Source: Pelagicoccus sp. (GTDB taxonomy: Bacteria > Verrucomicrobiota > Verrucomicrobiia > Opitutales > Opitutaceae). Taken from it: a stretch of 41,849 bases of DNA. The position numbers and the translations under genes are program-made. The notes under the pieces are model-generated. The model did no database searches. It was not told where the DNA came from and saw nothing but the letters and a program-made list of their open reading frames with translations. The stretch lies in the NCBI GenBank assembly GCA_028284635.1, contig JANQRJ010000078.1, positions 1 to 41,849 on the forward strand. Direction: 5' to 3'. Below are positions 17,601-24,202 of the stretch, piece by piece (within the stretch, counting starts at the first letter, position 1; the number at the start of each line of letters is the position of its first letter).

Positions 17601-20442
17601 CCTTTAAAACCGTCGACTGCGGATCCTTGACGAAAACCGGCCCCACCGACGCCCGCTCCAAAGATAAAAGCGCCTCCATGCTGGAAACCGCCTGGGCCAT
17701 GAACGCATTGGAAACCTCCACCCGATAGGCACCCTCCGCCGATTCGCCCACCGACGCCAGAAGCAACTCGGGGCCATTCGCTCCCGCAATCGCTTCGTCC
17801 TCGAAAAACCATTGATACGAAATCGGCAACGCCCCCGCAGCCTCCACGCTCAAAACGACGTCCTGTCCAGGCGTGGCAACTACGCTCTGCGGCGGCACTG
17901 CAACCGATGCCGGAACCCCTGCCACCTCGATCTCCGCCACCTCGCTGCCAGCGCTGCCGAACGCGTTGCTGACAAGCGCCCTGTATCCACCAGCGTCCAA
18001 CGCATCCACATTCTCAAGCAGCAAGGTCGCCTGGTTCTCCCCAGGCAGATCCACTCCTTCGAACGACCAAGCGTAGCTCAGTCCCTCCCCCAAGGCCTGC
18101 ACCGACAGCTCGTAGGAAGCTCCCGGCCCCACCGTCGCCCCAAGCGGTTGTTCCACGATCAACGGGGCGCTCTCCGCCGCCCGAACGTATTGCAAGGCAT
18201 CCACAAACAAGGCGTCCTGTCCGGCGCTGGCCGAGAGGTCCTTCGCGTATCTCCACTCGACCTGATAGATCCTGGCCTCCTCCAGCGCCACTGTCTCGCG
18301 ACGCCAGTCCCCATTGAACGGAGCCGCAGCCACCGGCTGCCCATCGACGAAAAGCCTTCCGAAATCGAAAAACGCCTCCGAGGAAAGTCGCCAGGAAAAG
18401 CTCAGCTCGCCCGGTCCCTCGAGACGGGCCACCAGGTTCGACTCCTCGGAATCGAGAATTTCGCCCGATCGTATCGAAGTTTCCCCTACAACCGAATCGA
18501 AGTCGTAAACCTGCCACGTCGCGCTGCCATACGAAAGCAGCGAGACGAACTCGGAGTCCGCAGCCGCCTGCAAGTCCGCCTGCGGCTCGAGAGCCCAAAG
18601 CCGAGCTTGAGTTTGCGTCGAACCATCTTCGTTCTGCGCCACCACCTTATAGATCCCCGAATCGGCAGCCTCCAACGAAACGATCTCCAAACGCGATTCC
18701 GTCTCCCCATCGATCGGCGCATCCTCGAAATACCACTGGTAGCTCACCGGCGAATCGCTCATCACCTCCGCTTCCAGAACCGCCACTTGGCCAACCGGCA
18801 AAACCAGCGAGCGCGGCAAACGGCTCGTTAGCACCGGCGGAAACGGGGCCTCGGTCAAACCGAGCGACGCGGCAAGATTGGCGACCGACCCGCGATCGAC
18901 CCGACTCGCTAGGCTCTGCCGCAGGACCGCGCCGAACTTCAAGCGGTTGATCTGGTTCAGCATCGGCTCCGACCCAAACTCCGCGTAAAGCAGAGCCAGA
19001 ATGCCACTCGCATGAGGCGTGGCCATCGACGTGCCGCTCACCGTCTTGTAGGCATCCGTTTCCCCCTGCCAACACGAGAGGATACTCGAACCCGGAGCCG
19101 CGATATCCACGCTTTCAATACCGTAGTTGGAAAACCCCGACAGCTCTCCCGTTCGCGTGATCGAAGCCACCGAAAGCACGTTGGGCAAGTCGTAGTTCGC
19201 TGGATAGACCGGCTTCGCATCGTTGTCCGAACCCGCGTTGCCCGCCGCCGCCACGAAGACCACTCCAGCCTCGCTCGCCGCTTCGATCGAATCAGCCAAG
19301 GCCTGCGAAAAGCCGCCGCCGCCCCAGCTGTTGTTGAGAACGGAAGCTCCCATCTCCACGGCATAGTCCACGCAAGCCACCGCATCCGCCGTCGAACCAC
19401 TACCCGCGGAAGAAAGAAACTTCGCTCCTAGAATCCGGGCCTGCCAAGCCACGCCCACTACACCAACCCCATCGTCGCCCGCCGCTCCAATCGTGCCCGC
19501 GACATGGCTGCCGTGGCCGTTGTCGTCTAGCGGATCGCCCGAACCCGTGATCACGTTGATCCCGTGCACGTCGTCGATATAGCCGTTTCCGTCGTCGTCG
19601 ATTCCATTGTCCGCAATCTCGCCCGGGTTTACCCATACGTTGGATACGAGATCCTGATGCTGATAGTTGATGCCCGTATCGATCACCGCGACGATCACCG
19701 GACTCGCATCGCGGCGGATATCCCAGCCCTCCGGCGCATCGATATCCACATCCGCCGTTCCGCCATTCTGGCCGGTGTTGCTAAGCCCCCAGAGACTGCC
19801 ATCCAGGTAGGAAGGATCATCCGGCGCCACCATCGTATGAACGATGTAGTTGGGCTCCACATACTCGATTACATCCTCCAGAAAACCGCTGCTGCCCAGC
19901 TGCTCCAGCCCGCGCGGCACCGCATCCAGATCCGAGTCAGCCAAGGCCAGCTCGTAAACCGGCCGCGAACCCAGCTGACGCAAGACCCGCGCCCCGACCA
20001 AGCTCAACCGCGCCTCGATCTCCTCCAACGAAATCCCCGGACGAAAGCGAGCCACCACCCTATTCGCCGCCATCTCCAGTTCTTCGAAAACGACCGTCTC
20101 GCCCGTCGCCTCATCCACCCGCAGATGCTTCTCCACCCGAATCGGAAACGCGAAGTCCGGCGCCTCGAGCAAGCGAACCCTCTTCCCCGAAGCCGAGCCC
20201 CGAGGCCAATCCAGCCGCTCCTGCAAAACCGCGCTGCGTCGCTCCAAGGCGCTGGACTCCTCCAAGGCCAATCCCGCAAGCACAGCGGAGTCCGACCGCT
20301 CCGCTGCCTCAGTCGCTCTCGAAACCGGAGCAGTCTCCACCACCGGCTGGGCAAATTCCTCCTCAGCCCCAAAACGCCAAAACAGGGCGGCCAAGGCCGC
20401 CCCCAAGCAAACGCCCGAAAACCACTTTCCGATTCTCCTCAT
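14605..20442 (-). CDS. Giant secreted subtilase with seven Ig-like and five other beta modules
   Basis: About 1945 residues from the ATG at 20442 (a TTG three codons upstream is possible). A signal anchor (about 2-22) is followed by an inhibitor-like propeptide (VVARFRPGISLEEIEARLS ... VEPNYIV) and an S8 peptidase domain. The catalytic residues are Asp255 (VIDTG), His310 (GHGSHVAGT) and Ser472 (GTSMATP), with a Ca-binding DNGIDDDGNGYIDD stretch. The rest alternates Ig-like repeats (core YQW..., ending DSGxYxxxxxNxxG; seven seen) with five jelly-roll-like repeats (GPGxLxFxW, LFVD, DW, H.V.W.Y). The end has DSDGDGLANFVEYGLGLSP, typical of secreted Verrucomicrobial proteins. It is probably an extracellular or surface protease; the substrate is unknown. 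Confidence 0.9.
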   Translation of the reverse strand: MRRIGKWFSGVCLGAALAALFWRFGAEEEFAQPVVETAPVSRATEAAERSDSAVLAGLALEESSALERRSAVLQERLDWPRGSASGKRVRLLEAPDFAFPIRVEKHLRVDEATGETVVFEELEMAANRVVARFRPGISLEEIEARLSLVGARVLRQLGSRPVYELALADSDLDAVPRGLEQLGSSGFLEDVIEYVEPNYIVHTMVAPDDPSYLDGSLWGLSNTGQNGGTADVDIDAPEGWDIRRDASPVIVAVIDTGINYQHQDLVSNVWVNPGEIADNGIDDDGNGYIDDVHGINVITGSGDPLDDNGHGSHVAGTIGAAGDDGVGVVGVAWQARILGAKFLSSAGSGSTADAVACVDYAVEMGASVLNNSWGGGGFSQALADSIEAASEAGVVFVAAAGNAGSDNDAKPVYPANYDLPNVLSVASITRTGELSGFSNYGIESVDIAAPGSSILSCWQGETDAYKTVSGTSMATPHASGILALLYAEFGSEPMLNQINRLKFGAVLRQSLASRVDRGSVANLAASLGLTEAPFPPVLTSRLPRSLVLPVGQVAVLEAEVMSDSPVSYQWYFEDAPIDGETESRLEIVSLEAADSGIYKVVAQNEDGSTQTQARLWALEPQADLQAAADSEFVSLLSYGSATWQVYDFDSVVGETSIRSGEILDSEESNLVARLEGPGELSFSWRLSSEAFFDFGRLFVDGQPVAAAPFNGDWRRETVALEEARIYQVEWRYAKDLSASAGQDALFVDALQYVRAAESAPLIVEQPLGATVGPGASYELSVQALGEGLSYAWSFEGVDLPGENQATLLLENVDALDAGGYRALVSNAFGSAGSEVAEIEVAGVPASVAVPPQSVVATPGQDVVLSVEAAGALPISYQWFFEDEAIAGANGPELLLASVGESAEGAYRVEVSNAFMAQAVSSMEALLSLERASVGPVFVKDPQSTVLKAGEELRLSGVAEGSLPMLYQWFKDDVALVGATERTLVVPEAAAEDSGSYRLEARNGVGEARSASAEALVLTGVDEALDLDGVAWELGGGGHFFSQSVVTYDGVDALQSSAFAGGFFEVASLTATVEGPGNLAWRWKQEDSLGFGAARLFVDSNPVGILSSTADWQRQFARLGEGSHEVSIVYTYGHGAILWLDDFEVLPEPVLYASPESRVYELGDPVTLRADAFGAGTLGYQWFKGATALPGETGTELDLGTADLSDVGSYRVEVSNAFGVTASVPVEVEVVEDVGELIGDGSLILQMDPGDPWIVTPGAGGGYDLRSGSVGANGESWLEIVAEGPATLVFDWRIQDTSCCPVLVLSEDGSTVWSGRTFGPAVAEPVFSREAVSIGAGSHVFRWTYRPSSGATAALGFAVLGDISLESGPVVSRQPTPVTAIEGSPASFSIQALGISELSYQWYRGEEILAGATASSLSLTEVDSSLEGEYRCLVTDVSGASVFSQSAALTVIGGFYGAVEVEQGSFRQSGAFWLPVLDDSFVGGDALSLTVGPDDPLSTLTLDLSFESEERLAVAFRLKAVGLSGTGRVRVTESGGKSRVFWDDADWVEVVLPLGRAGNSSVSWTVGRLSVGSLEPIQVWLDSIRVLRSPVAYEEPESVADYWGGVAEFDADMVGAEPMEFRWSFESEPIGDWSSESVLPGVGIGLSSLGGYALRTRNAFEESVSGVARLERLGPEFGAAVGLPGSALWTSGDGLWEVETEISRVGEASLTAKSLGPDQDSKLRWMVRGPGRVEFFWKLATPTNSDRLFLYGDGRQINGLYGSSDWVKVSVDVTDDQLHELEVRLINFDRPAESAGQGWVDGIRFFGDGVLDYGDWADVVFDGAGLSAEQVAWDGDSDGDGLANFVEYGLGLSPFAPSALPEARLVDVGDGARFEARFPARPGARDVAFGLEISQDLVEWFPLRTTRTEGPGESGFEVSLSYVVGPELVVSPLYVRLGVYYLGGAE

Positions 20443-20562
20443 CGCAACCAAAGGTCAAAACCCTGCGCCCATTCAACCATCCCATCAAGTATCGTCCCCC
20501 ACGCCCCCAGCATTTAGAAGACAGGCCAAGCTTCCCGCATCCCGCTTTCCAAAGCGATTCCC

Positions 20563-20604
20563 CTGCGCAAACAAAACTTCAACGTTGAAGTTTTGTTTGC
20601 GCAG
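20563..20604. terminator. Perfect 42-bp palindrome, possible terminator of the Fic gene
   Basis: The arm CTGCGCAAACAAAACTTCAA (plus C) is followed without any loop by its exact reverse complement, centred on AACGTT at 20583/20584. Outer CCCGCTT (20541-20547) and AAGCGGG (20605-20611) can extend the stem. It lies downstream of the Fic gene and upstream of the protease start, both on the minus strand. A loopless palindrome is unusual for a terminator; a protein-binding site or a stable cruciform is the alternative. Confidence 0.55.
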
Positions 20605-20627
20605 AAGCGGGCAGCGGAACGATGGCG

Positions 20628-20697
20628 GATCCTGCAATGCCCTTCGAAGGACGCGAGCTTCGAGCTACGGTCCGACTTCGAAAGCTACGCGCTACGT
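20628..20697 (-). repeat. Degenerate REP-like sequences
   Basis: On the minus strand two GTAG-led segments occur: GTAGCGCGTAGCTTTCGAAG (20697-20678) and GTAGCTCGAAGCTCGCGTCC further along. GATCCTGCAA (20628-20637), the motif found in other REP spacers here, adjoins them. The hairpins are imperfect, so this is probably a decayed REP cluster. Confidence 0.45.
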
Positions 20698-20749
20698 TAA
20701 AAGCAGCCTGATTCCGTATAAGAACCTTCCGAGCGCCGACTTTCCAGCT

Positions 20750-21841
20750 TCACAAAAGCAGGCCGTAGCGCGTACTACGACCACCGCCTACTGGAACGAA
20801 AACCCCTAGCTCCACCAACCGTTGAAGGTCTCGCGTGGCCGTGGCCTTCGAGGTCCCGGCAATCGAAATATACTTCCGGGCGCTCATGTCTCCTTCAAAC
20901 CCATCGGGCCCTTCGTCGAGCATGCGTCTCACGACTTTCAGCTGCCGGTCGTTCAGGATATCCTTGAAGCGGTCAAAGAGCTTCGTTTTTCGCAAAACAA
21001 ACTCTACTTGCCGCTCCGCGTCTTCCTGAGCAGTCAAAGCCATCTGTACAAAATAACGTATCCACAAACTTATTTCATTCGATTTCTGAGCTTTCTCCAA
21101 AGCATCATAGTACTCTTTTTTGCTAGCTTCAATGGTTCGAGACAGGCTGAGAACTACCGGACGTCCTAAGTTTTGGGAAAGAGCCTTTTCCGATATCGCG
21201 CGACCAATCCTGCCGTTCCCGTCCTCGAAAGGATGAATGCTCTCGAAATAGAGATGAGCAATTGCCGCTCTTACGGGCGCATGAACGATGATTCGTTCGC
21301 TGAGATTGAACCAATCTACGAAACCCCGCATTTCATCGGGCACTCGGCTCGATGGAGGAGCCTCGAAATGGACTTTCATCTTTCCGTGCGGGTTCGACAC
21401 GATTTGCATAGCAGCCTCGTCCGCACGCCACGCCCCGACCTCAATGCCGCTTGAGCCCTTCATCAGCATCCTATGCCACGAAAGGAGCGTGGTCTCGTCC
21501 AAAGGCTCGGCCCACGTATTGCGTACCGCGGCCATCAACTCGGCAGCTCCCTCTGAGGCCTTGTCATTGATTCGCTCGAGTGGCTCGTTGAGACCGAGCT
21601 GATTCCGCATCGACGACATTACGTCTTGGCGGCTAAGGTATTCGCCCTCGATCTCCGAAGTCTTCAGGGCTTCGCAGATCATTATCTGCAGGATCGCTTC
21701 CATCCGAGTCGCGTCGGGCAAGCCTTTCAGCATACCGCTGACCTGGCCGGCTTTGTCGGCAAACGCAAACAAGGCGCTTTCGATCCCAGAAAGATCAAAG
21801 CGAAAGTAAGGCCAATCCGCTTGTTGCCAGTTATAGTCCAC
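20750..21841 (-). CDS. Fic-domain AMP-transferase with N-terminal inhibitory helix and C-terminal winged helix
   Basis: A 363-residue protein starting with GTG at 21841 and the family opening NWQQADWPYFRFD (DUF4172-type N-terminus). The inhibitory motif TSEIEGE (61-67) fits (S/T)xxxE(G/N) and would hold the enzyme off. The catalytic loop HPFEDGNGRIGR (203-214) is complete, so AMP transfer from ATP to a target hydroxyl is expected. The last 60 residues form a winged helix (KYISIAGTSKATATRDLQRL). The start codon directly abuts one arm of a repeated inverted sequence, which suggests self-regulation through the winged helix. No toxin partner gene is present. The target is unknown. Confidence 0.9.
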   Translation of the reverse strand: MDYNWQQADWPYFRFDLSGIESALFAFADKAGQVSGMLKGLPDATRMEAILQIMICEALKTSEIEGEYLSRQDVMSSMRNQLGLNEPLERINDKASEGAAELMAAVRNTWAEPLDETTLLSWHRMLMKGSSGIEVGAWRADEAAMQIVSNPHGKMKVHFEAPPSSRVPDEMRGFVDWFNLSERIIVHAPVRAAIAHLYFESIHPFEDGNGRIGRAISEKALSQNLGRPVVLSLSRTIEASKKEYYDALEKAQKSNEISLWIRYFVQMALTAQEDAERQVEFVLRKTKLFDRFKDILNDRQLKVVRRMLDEGPDGFEGDMSARKYISIAGTSKATATRDLQRLVELGVFVPVGGGRSTRYGLLL

Positions 21842-21913
21842 GAGCCGAATATCTCTTCACATTCGGCTCATTGCAAATTGATTCTTGAGCCAATTAGCGG
21901 TGGTATTCGGCTC
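21842..21913. promoter_or_regulatory. Two tandem inverted repeats at the Fic start, probable operators
   Basis: Pair 1: GAGCCGAAT (21842-21850) and ATTCGGCTC (21861-21869), a 10-bp gap. Pair 2: GAGCCAAT (21887-21894) and ATTCGGCTC (21905-21913). On one side an arm touches the GTG of the Fic gene, on the other an arm touches the ATG of the small Fic-like fragment. Size and spacing fit a dimeric winged-helix protein binding twice; the bound protein is inferred to be Fic itself. Confidence 0.6.
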
Positions 21914-22060
21914 ATGCAAAAGGGACACTATATCTCGATCACCAAGACTTCGCGCGCCACTGCCACGCGGGACTTGACCGATCTCGTCCAAAAAGGAGCC
22001 CTTGCCAAAACCGGCACGCTCAAGCACACTCGCTACTATCTGAAAATCGAAACGGATTGA
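21914..22060 (+). pseudogene. Fragment of a second Fic gene: winged-helix part only
   Basis: A 48-codon frame (ATG 21914) reading GHYISITKTSRATATRDLTD, then LVQKGALAKTG and TRYYLKIETD. This is the C-terminal winged helix of Fic proteins, closely paralleling KYISIAGTSKATATRDLQRL of the intact neighbour, but nearer to other family members at ITKTSRATATRDL. All N-terminal and catalytic parts are absent. It most likely remains from a deleted Fic gene. Because the start codon follows an operator arm and the frame is intact, it might also be expressed as a tiny DNA-binding protein. The gap to the sigma gene (22061-22234) holds no other recognisable gene. Confidence 0.6.
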
Positions 22061-22234
22061 TGGACCTCCACAATCGAACGGAAATCGATGCCAAGCAGGT
22101 CGTGGCCCTGAACACCATCCATAGGGGAATACCCCAGCTAGCACAACTTTTTGCCCAACTTGGAACATTGTTGTTTAGTGATTTCGCGAACCCAGGTGTT
22201 GTATTTGCGAAGCGGCAGTTCTCGCAGCTGATCA

Positions 22235-22777
22235 ATGGAACGCAAAAGTACAGATCAAGAGCAGTGGTTTATCGAAGAAGTCCTTCCTCACGAGAGGATT
22301 CTTCGGATTTGGCTCAGCCGTCGTTTTCCCACGATCAGCGACGTAGACGACGTGGTGCAAGAGACCTTCACCCGCATGCTGAAAGCGCACGAGTCCGGAC
22401 CGATCGCAAACCCTCGGGCCTACCTCTTCGTAACCGCTAAGAACTACTGCCTCAACCAACTGCGTCACATGGATTACGTGAGGCCGAAAGGATTCAGAGC
22501 CGTCGATCCCTTGAGTATCATCGACGACGTCAACAACCCTCTGGAAGCCGCCGGCCAAAAGGAAGAGCTGGCCCAGCTTGTCGAATCCATCCGCTCTCTG
22601 CCCGAGCGTTGCCGCCAAGTCGTAATCCTGCGACGGATCTATGGGTTTTCCCAAAAGGAAGTCGCCGAAAAAATGGGGATTACCGTGAAGACGGTCGAGG
22701 CGCAGAGCGCGATCGGCCTGCGCAAATGCGCCGAATACTTTCGCAAAAACGGCTATGTCTCCCGGTTCCAAGAATGA
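22235..22777 (+). CDS. FecI-like ECF sigma factor
   Basis: A 180-residue extracytoplasmic-function sigma factor. Region 2 spans about residues 14-85 (RIWLSRRFPTISDVDDVVQE, then TFTRML and NPRAYLFVTAKNYCLNQLR). Region 4 spans about 118-168 (LPERCRQVVILRRIYGFSQK, EVAEKMGITVKTVEAQ), with the recognition helix at ITVKTVEAQ. Overlap of its TGA with the ATG of the FecR gene (ATGA, 22774-22777) shows translational coupling. It presumably directs transcription of the TonB receptor downstream once released by FecR. Its own promoter was not identified. Confidence 0.92.
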   Translation: MERKSTDQEQWFIEEVLPHERILRIWLSRRFPTISDVDDVVQETFTRMLKAHESGPIANPRAYLFVTAKNYCLNQLRHMDYVRPKGFRAVDPLSIIDDVNNPLEAAGQKEELAQLVESIRSLPERCRQVVILRRIYGFSQKEVAEKMGITVKTVEAQSAIGLRKCAEYFRKNGYVSRFQE

Positions 22778-23847
22778 AAAGTTCTCACTCAAACAATAGC
22801 GAATCCGAAGAAATCGAGGAAATTGCCTCGAACTGGACGATCGCCAATGAACGCGGACTCACTCCGGAGGAACAGGACGCTTACACCCAATGGCTCAGCG
22901 AGGATCCGCGGCATGGCAAAGCGATGGCTTTCTTCCAATGGACCGCTGGCGAGTTGAACCGCCTGGCCGGTCTGCAAACCTCGTACGACGCGATGGCCGA
23001 TCCAGACTTGCCGGGAGCCAGGGATCCCTCGCAGCGAAAAGGCCATATCTGGCGGTTCCTAACCGCAAAGAGCTTCTACGGAGTCGCCGCCGTTTTCGCG
23101 ATCGCCTTGTCCGTGCTGTTTTGGCCAAGGCAGAAAGGAGAGGATCTGTTTTCCTCGGAGGAGGCGCTGAGCTTCGTAGCCCGCATCCAGCAGCAGAGAC
23201 TGGAGGACGGCTCCGTGATCGAGCTGAACCGGGGCGCCAGAGTCGAGACCAGGATCACCGCCACCGAAAGACGGGTACTTCTGTCGAGCGGCGAAGCGAA
23301 TTTCGATGTCGCCAAGGATCCGAGTCGGCCGTTCATCGTAGACGTAGGAAAGATCGACGTTCGCGCGGTGGGCACGGCATTCAACGTTCGCTACGCCGAA
23401 GATGTCGTCGACGTGATCGTCACGGAGGGGATCGTAAGCGTCGCGCCTCGCCTGCCTGAGCCTTCCAGGGAGCTCGCCGACGAGGCGCCGCAACTCGAGG
23501 TAGGGCAGCGCGCAATCATGACCCTGAAGGCCGGCAAGCCAAAGCTGGAAGTGATCTCGCTCACTCAAGCCGAGCAGGCCGAAGCTCTCCTGTGGCAACC
23601 TCGCCTGCTTGACTTCGAATCGACTCCCTTGAGCGAGATCGTCGCGGAATTCAATAGAAGCAACCCTTCCATAAAACTCGTGATCGCGGATCCGTCCATC
23701 GAGTCTCTGGAACTGAGCAGCTCTTTTTGGTCCGACAATGTAGAAGGCTTCGCCCGCATGCTGAAAGCCGGCTTCGGCATCACAGTAGAGTGGCATCGCC
23801 AGGATAAGCGGATCGTATTGCGCAAGCCGACAGAAGCGAGGCCTTAG
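22774..23847 (+). CDS. FecR-family anti-sigma / signal transducer
   Basis: A 357-residue protein from the ATG overlapping the sigma stop. The N-terminal part (IEEIASNWTIANERGLTPEE, then FRQW-like YTQWLSEDPRHGKAM) is the DUF4880-type anti-sigma region. A membrane helix follows (FYGVAAVFAIALSVLFW, about 105-122), then the periplasmic FecR domain (LEDGSVIELNRGARVETRIT, FDVAKDPSRPFIVDVGKIDV, VRAVGTAFNVRY). The C-terminal end (LDFESTPLSEIVAEFNRSNP onward) is a secretin/TonB short N-terminal-like domain that should contact the receptor's signalling domain. It relays receptor occupancy to the sigma factor. Confidence 0.92.
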   Translation: MKSSHSNNSESEEIEEIASNWTIANERGLTPEEQDAYTQWLSEDPRHGKAMAFFQWTAGELNRLAGLQTSYDAMADPDLPGARDPSQRKGHIWRFLTAKSFYGVAAVFAIALSVLFWPRQKGEDLFSSEEALSFVARIQQQRLEDGSVIELNRGARVETRITATERRVLLSSGEANFDVAKDPSRPFIVDVGKIDVRAVGTAFNVRYAEDVVDVIVTEGIVSVAPRLPEPSRELADEAPQLEVGQRAIMTLKAGKPKLEVISLTQAEQAEALLWQPRLLDFESTPLSEIVAEFNRSNPSIKLVIADPSIESLELSSSFWSDNVEGFARMLKAGFGITVEWHRQDKRIVLRKPTEARP

Positions 23848-23894
23848 CCTAGCTTTGCTAGATCATTATGTCTCCGCAGGGCCGGGCGCTCTTC

Positions 23895-24028
23895 GTAGCG
23901 CGGATCCCGCGTCCGCGGTTTCGCCCTCATCATCCCCTTCCTCATCTTCATCCTCATCCCAGGACAAAGATGAAGATGAAGATAAGAAACGTAACGGACG
24001 CGGTCCCGCTCTGCGGGATCCGGGCTAC
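23895..24028. repeat. REP pair, GTAG-CGCGGATCCCGC family, with CATC-rich spacer
   Basis: Left GTAG 23895-23898 followed by CGCGGATCCCGCGTCCGCGG; right inverted arm GGTCCCGCTCTGCGGGATCC ending CTAC 24025-24028. The spacer (about 23925-23990) is a CATC/GATG hairpin closely similar to the one at 8.1 kb although the flanking REP family differs. It separates fecR from the receptor gene, so the latter needs its own promoter. Confidence 0.8.
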
Positions 24029-24120
24029 GAAGAACACAGTACCTCAGGGGAAACCCGAGAAAGGTTGCAATAAAAAGCCGTTGCGCTAGTTTTTAGAAAC
24101 TTTTTCAAACTTTTCTTGAG

Positions 24121-24172
24121 GGAAATCGGAAAGTCGAGGTTTGGCATAAGTGACAACCCTGCAAAACCTCGA
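24121..24172 (+). promoter_or_regulatory. Candidate FecI-type promoter and inverted repeat before the TonB receptor
   Basis: GGAAAT at 24121-24126 equals the -35 sequence of the E. coli FecI-dependent fecA promoter. About 17 bp later comes GGCATAAG. A 9-bp inverted repeat, TCGAGGTTT (24134-24142) and AAACCTCGA (24164-24172), overlaps the proposed -10. It is 30-80 bp before the receptor ATG. The match is short, so this is a suggestion only. Confidence 0.35.
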
Positions 24173-24202
24173 TGCTCGTAGTCACCCCACCGCTACCCAA
24201 GC

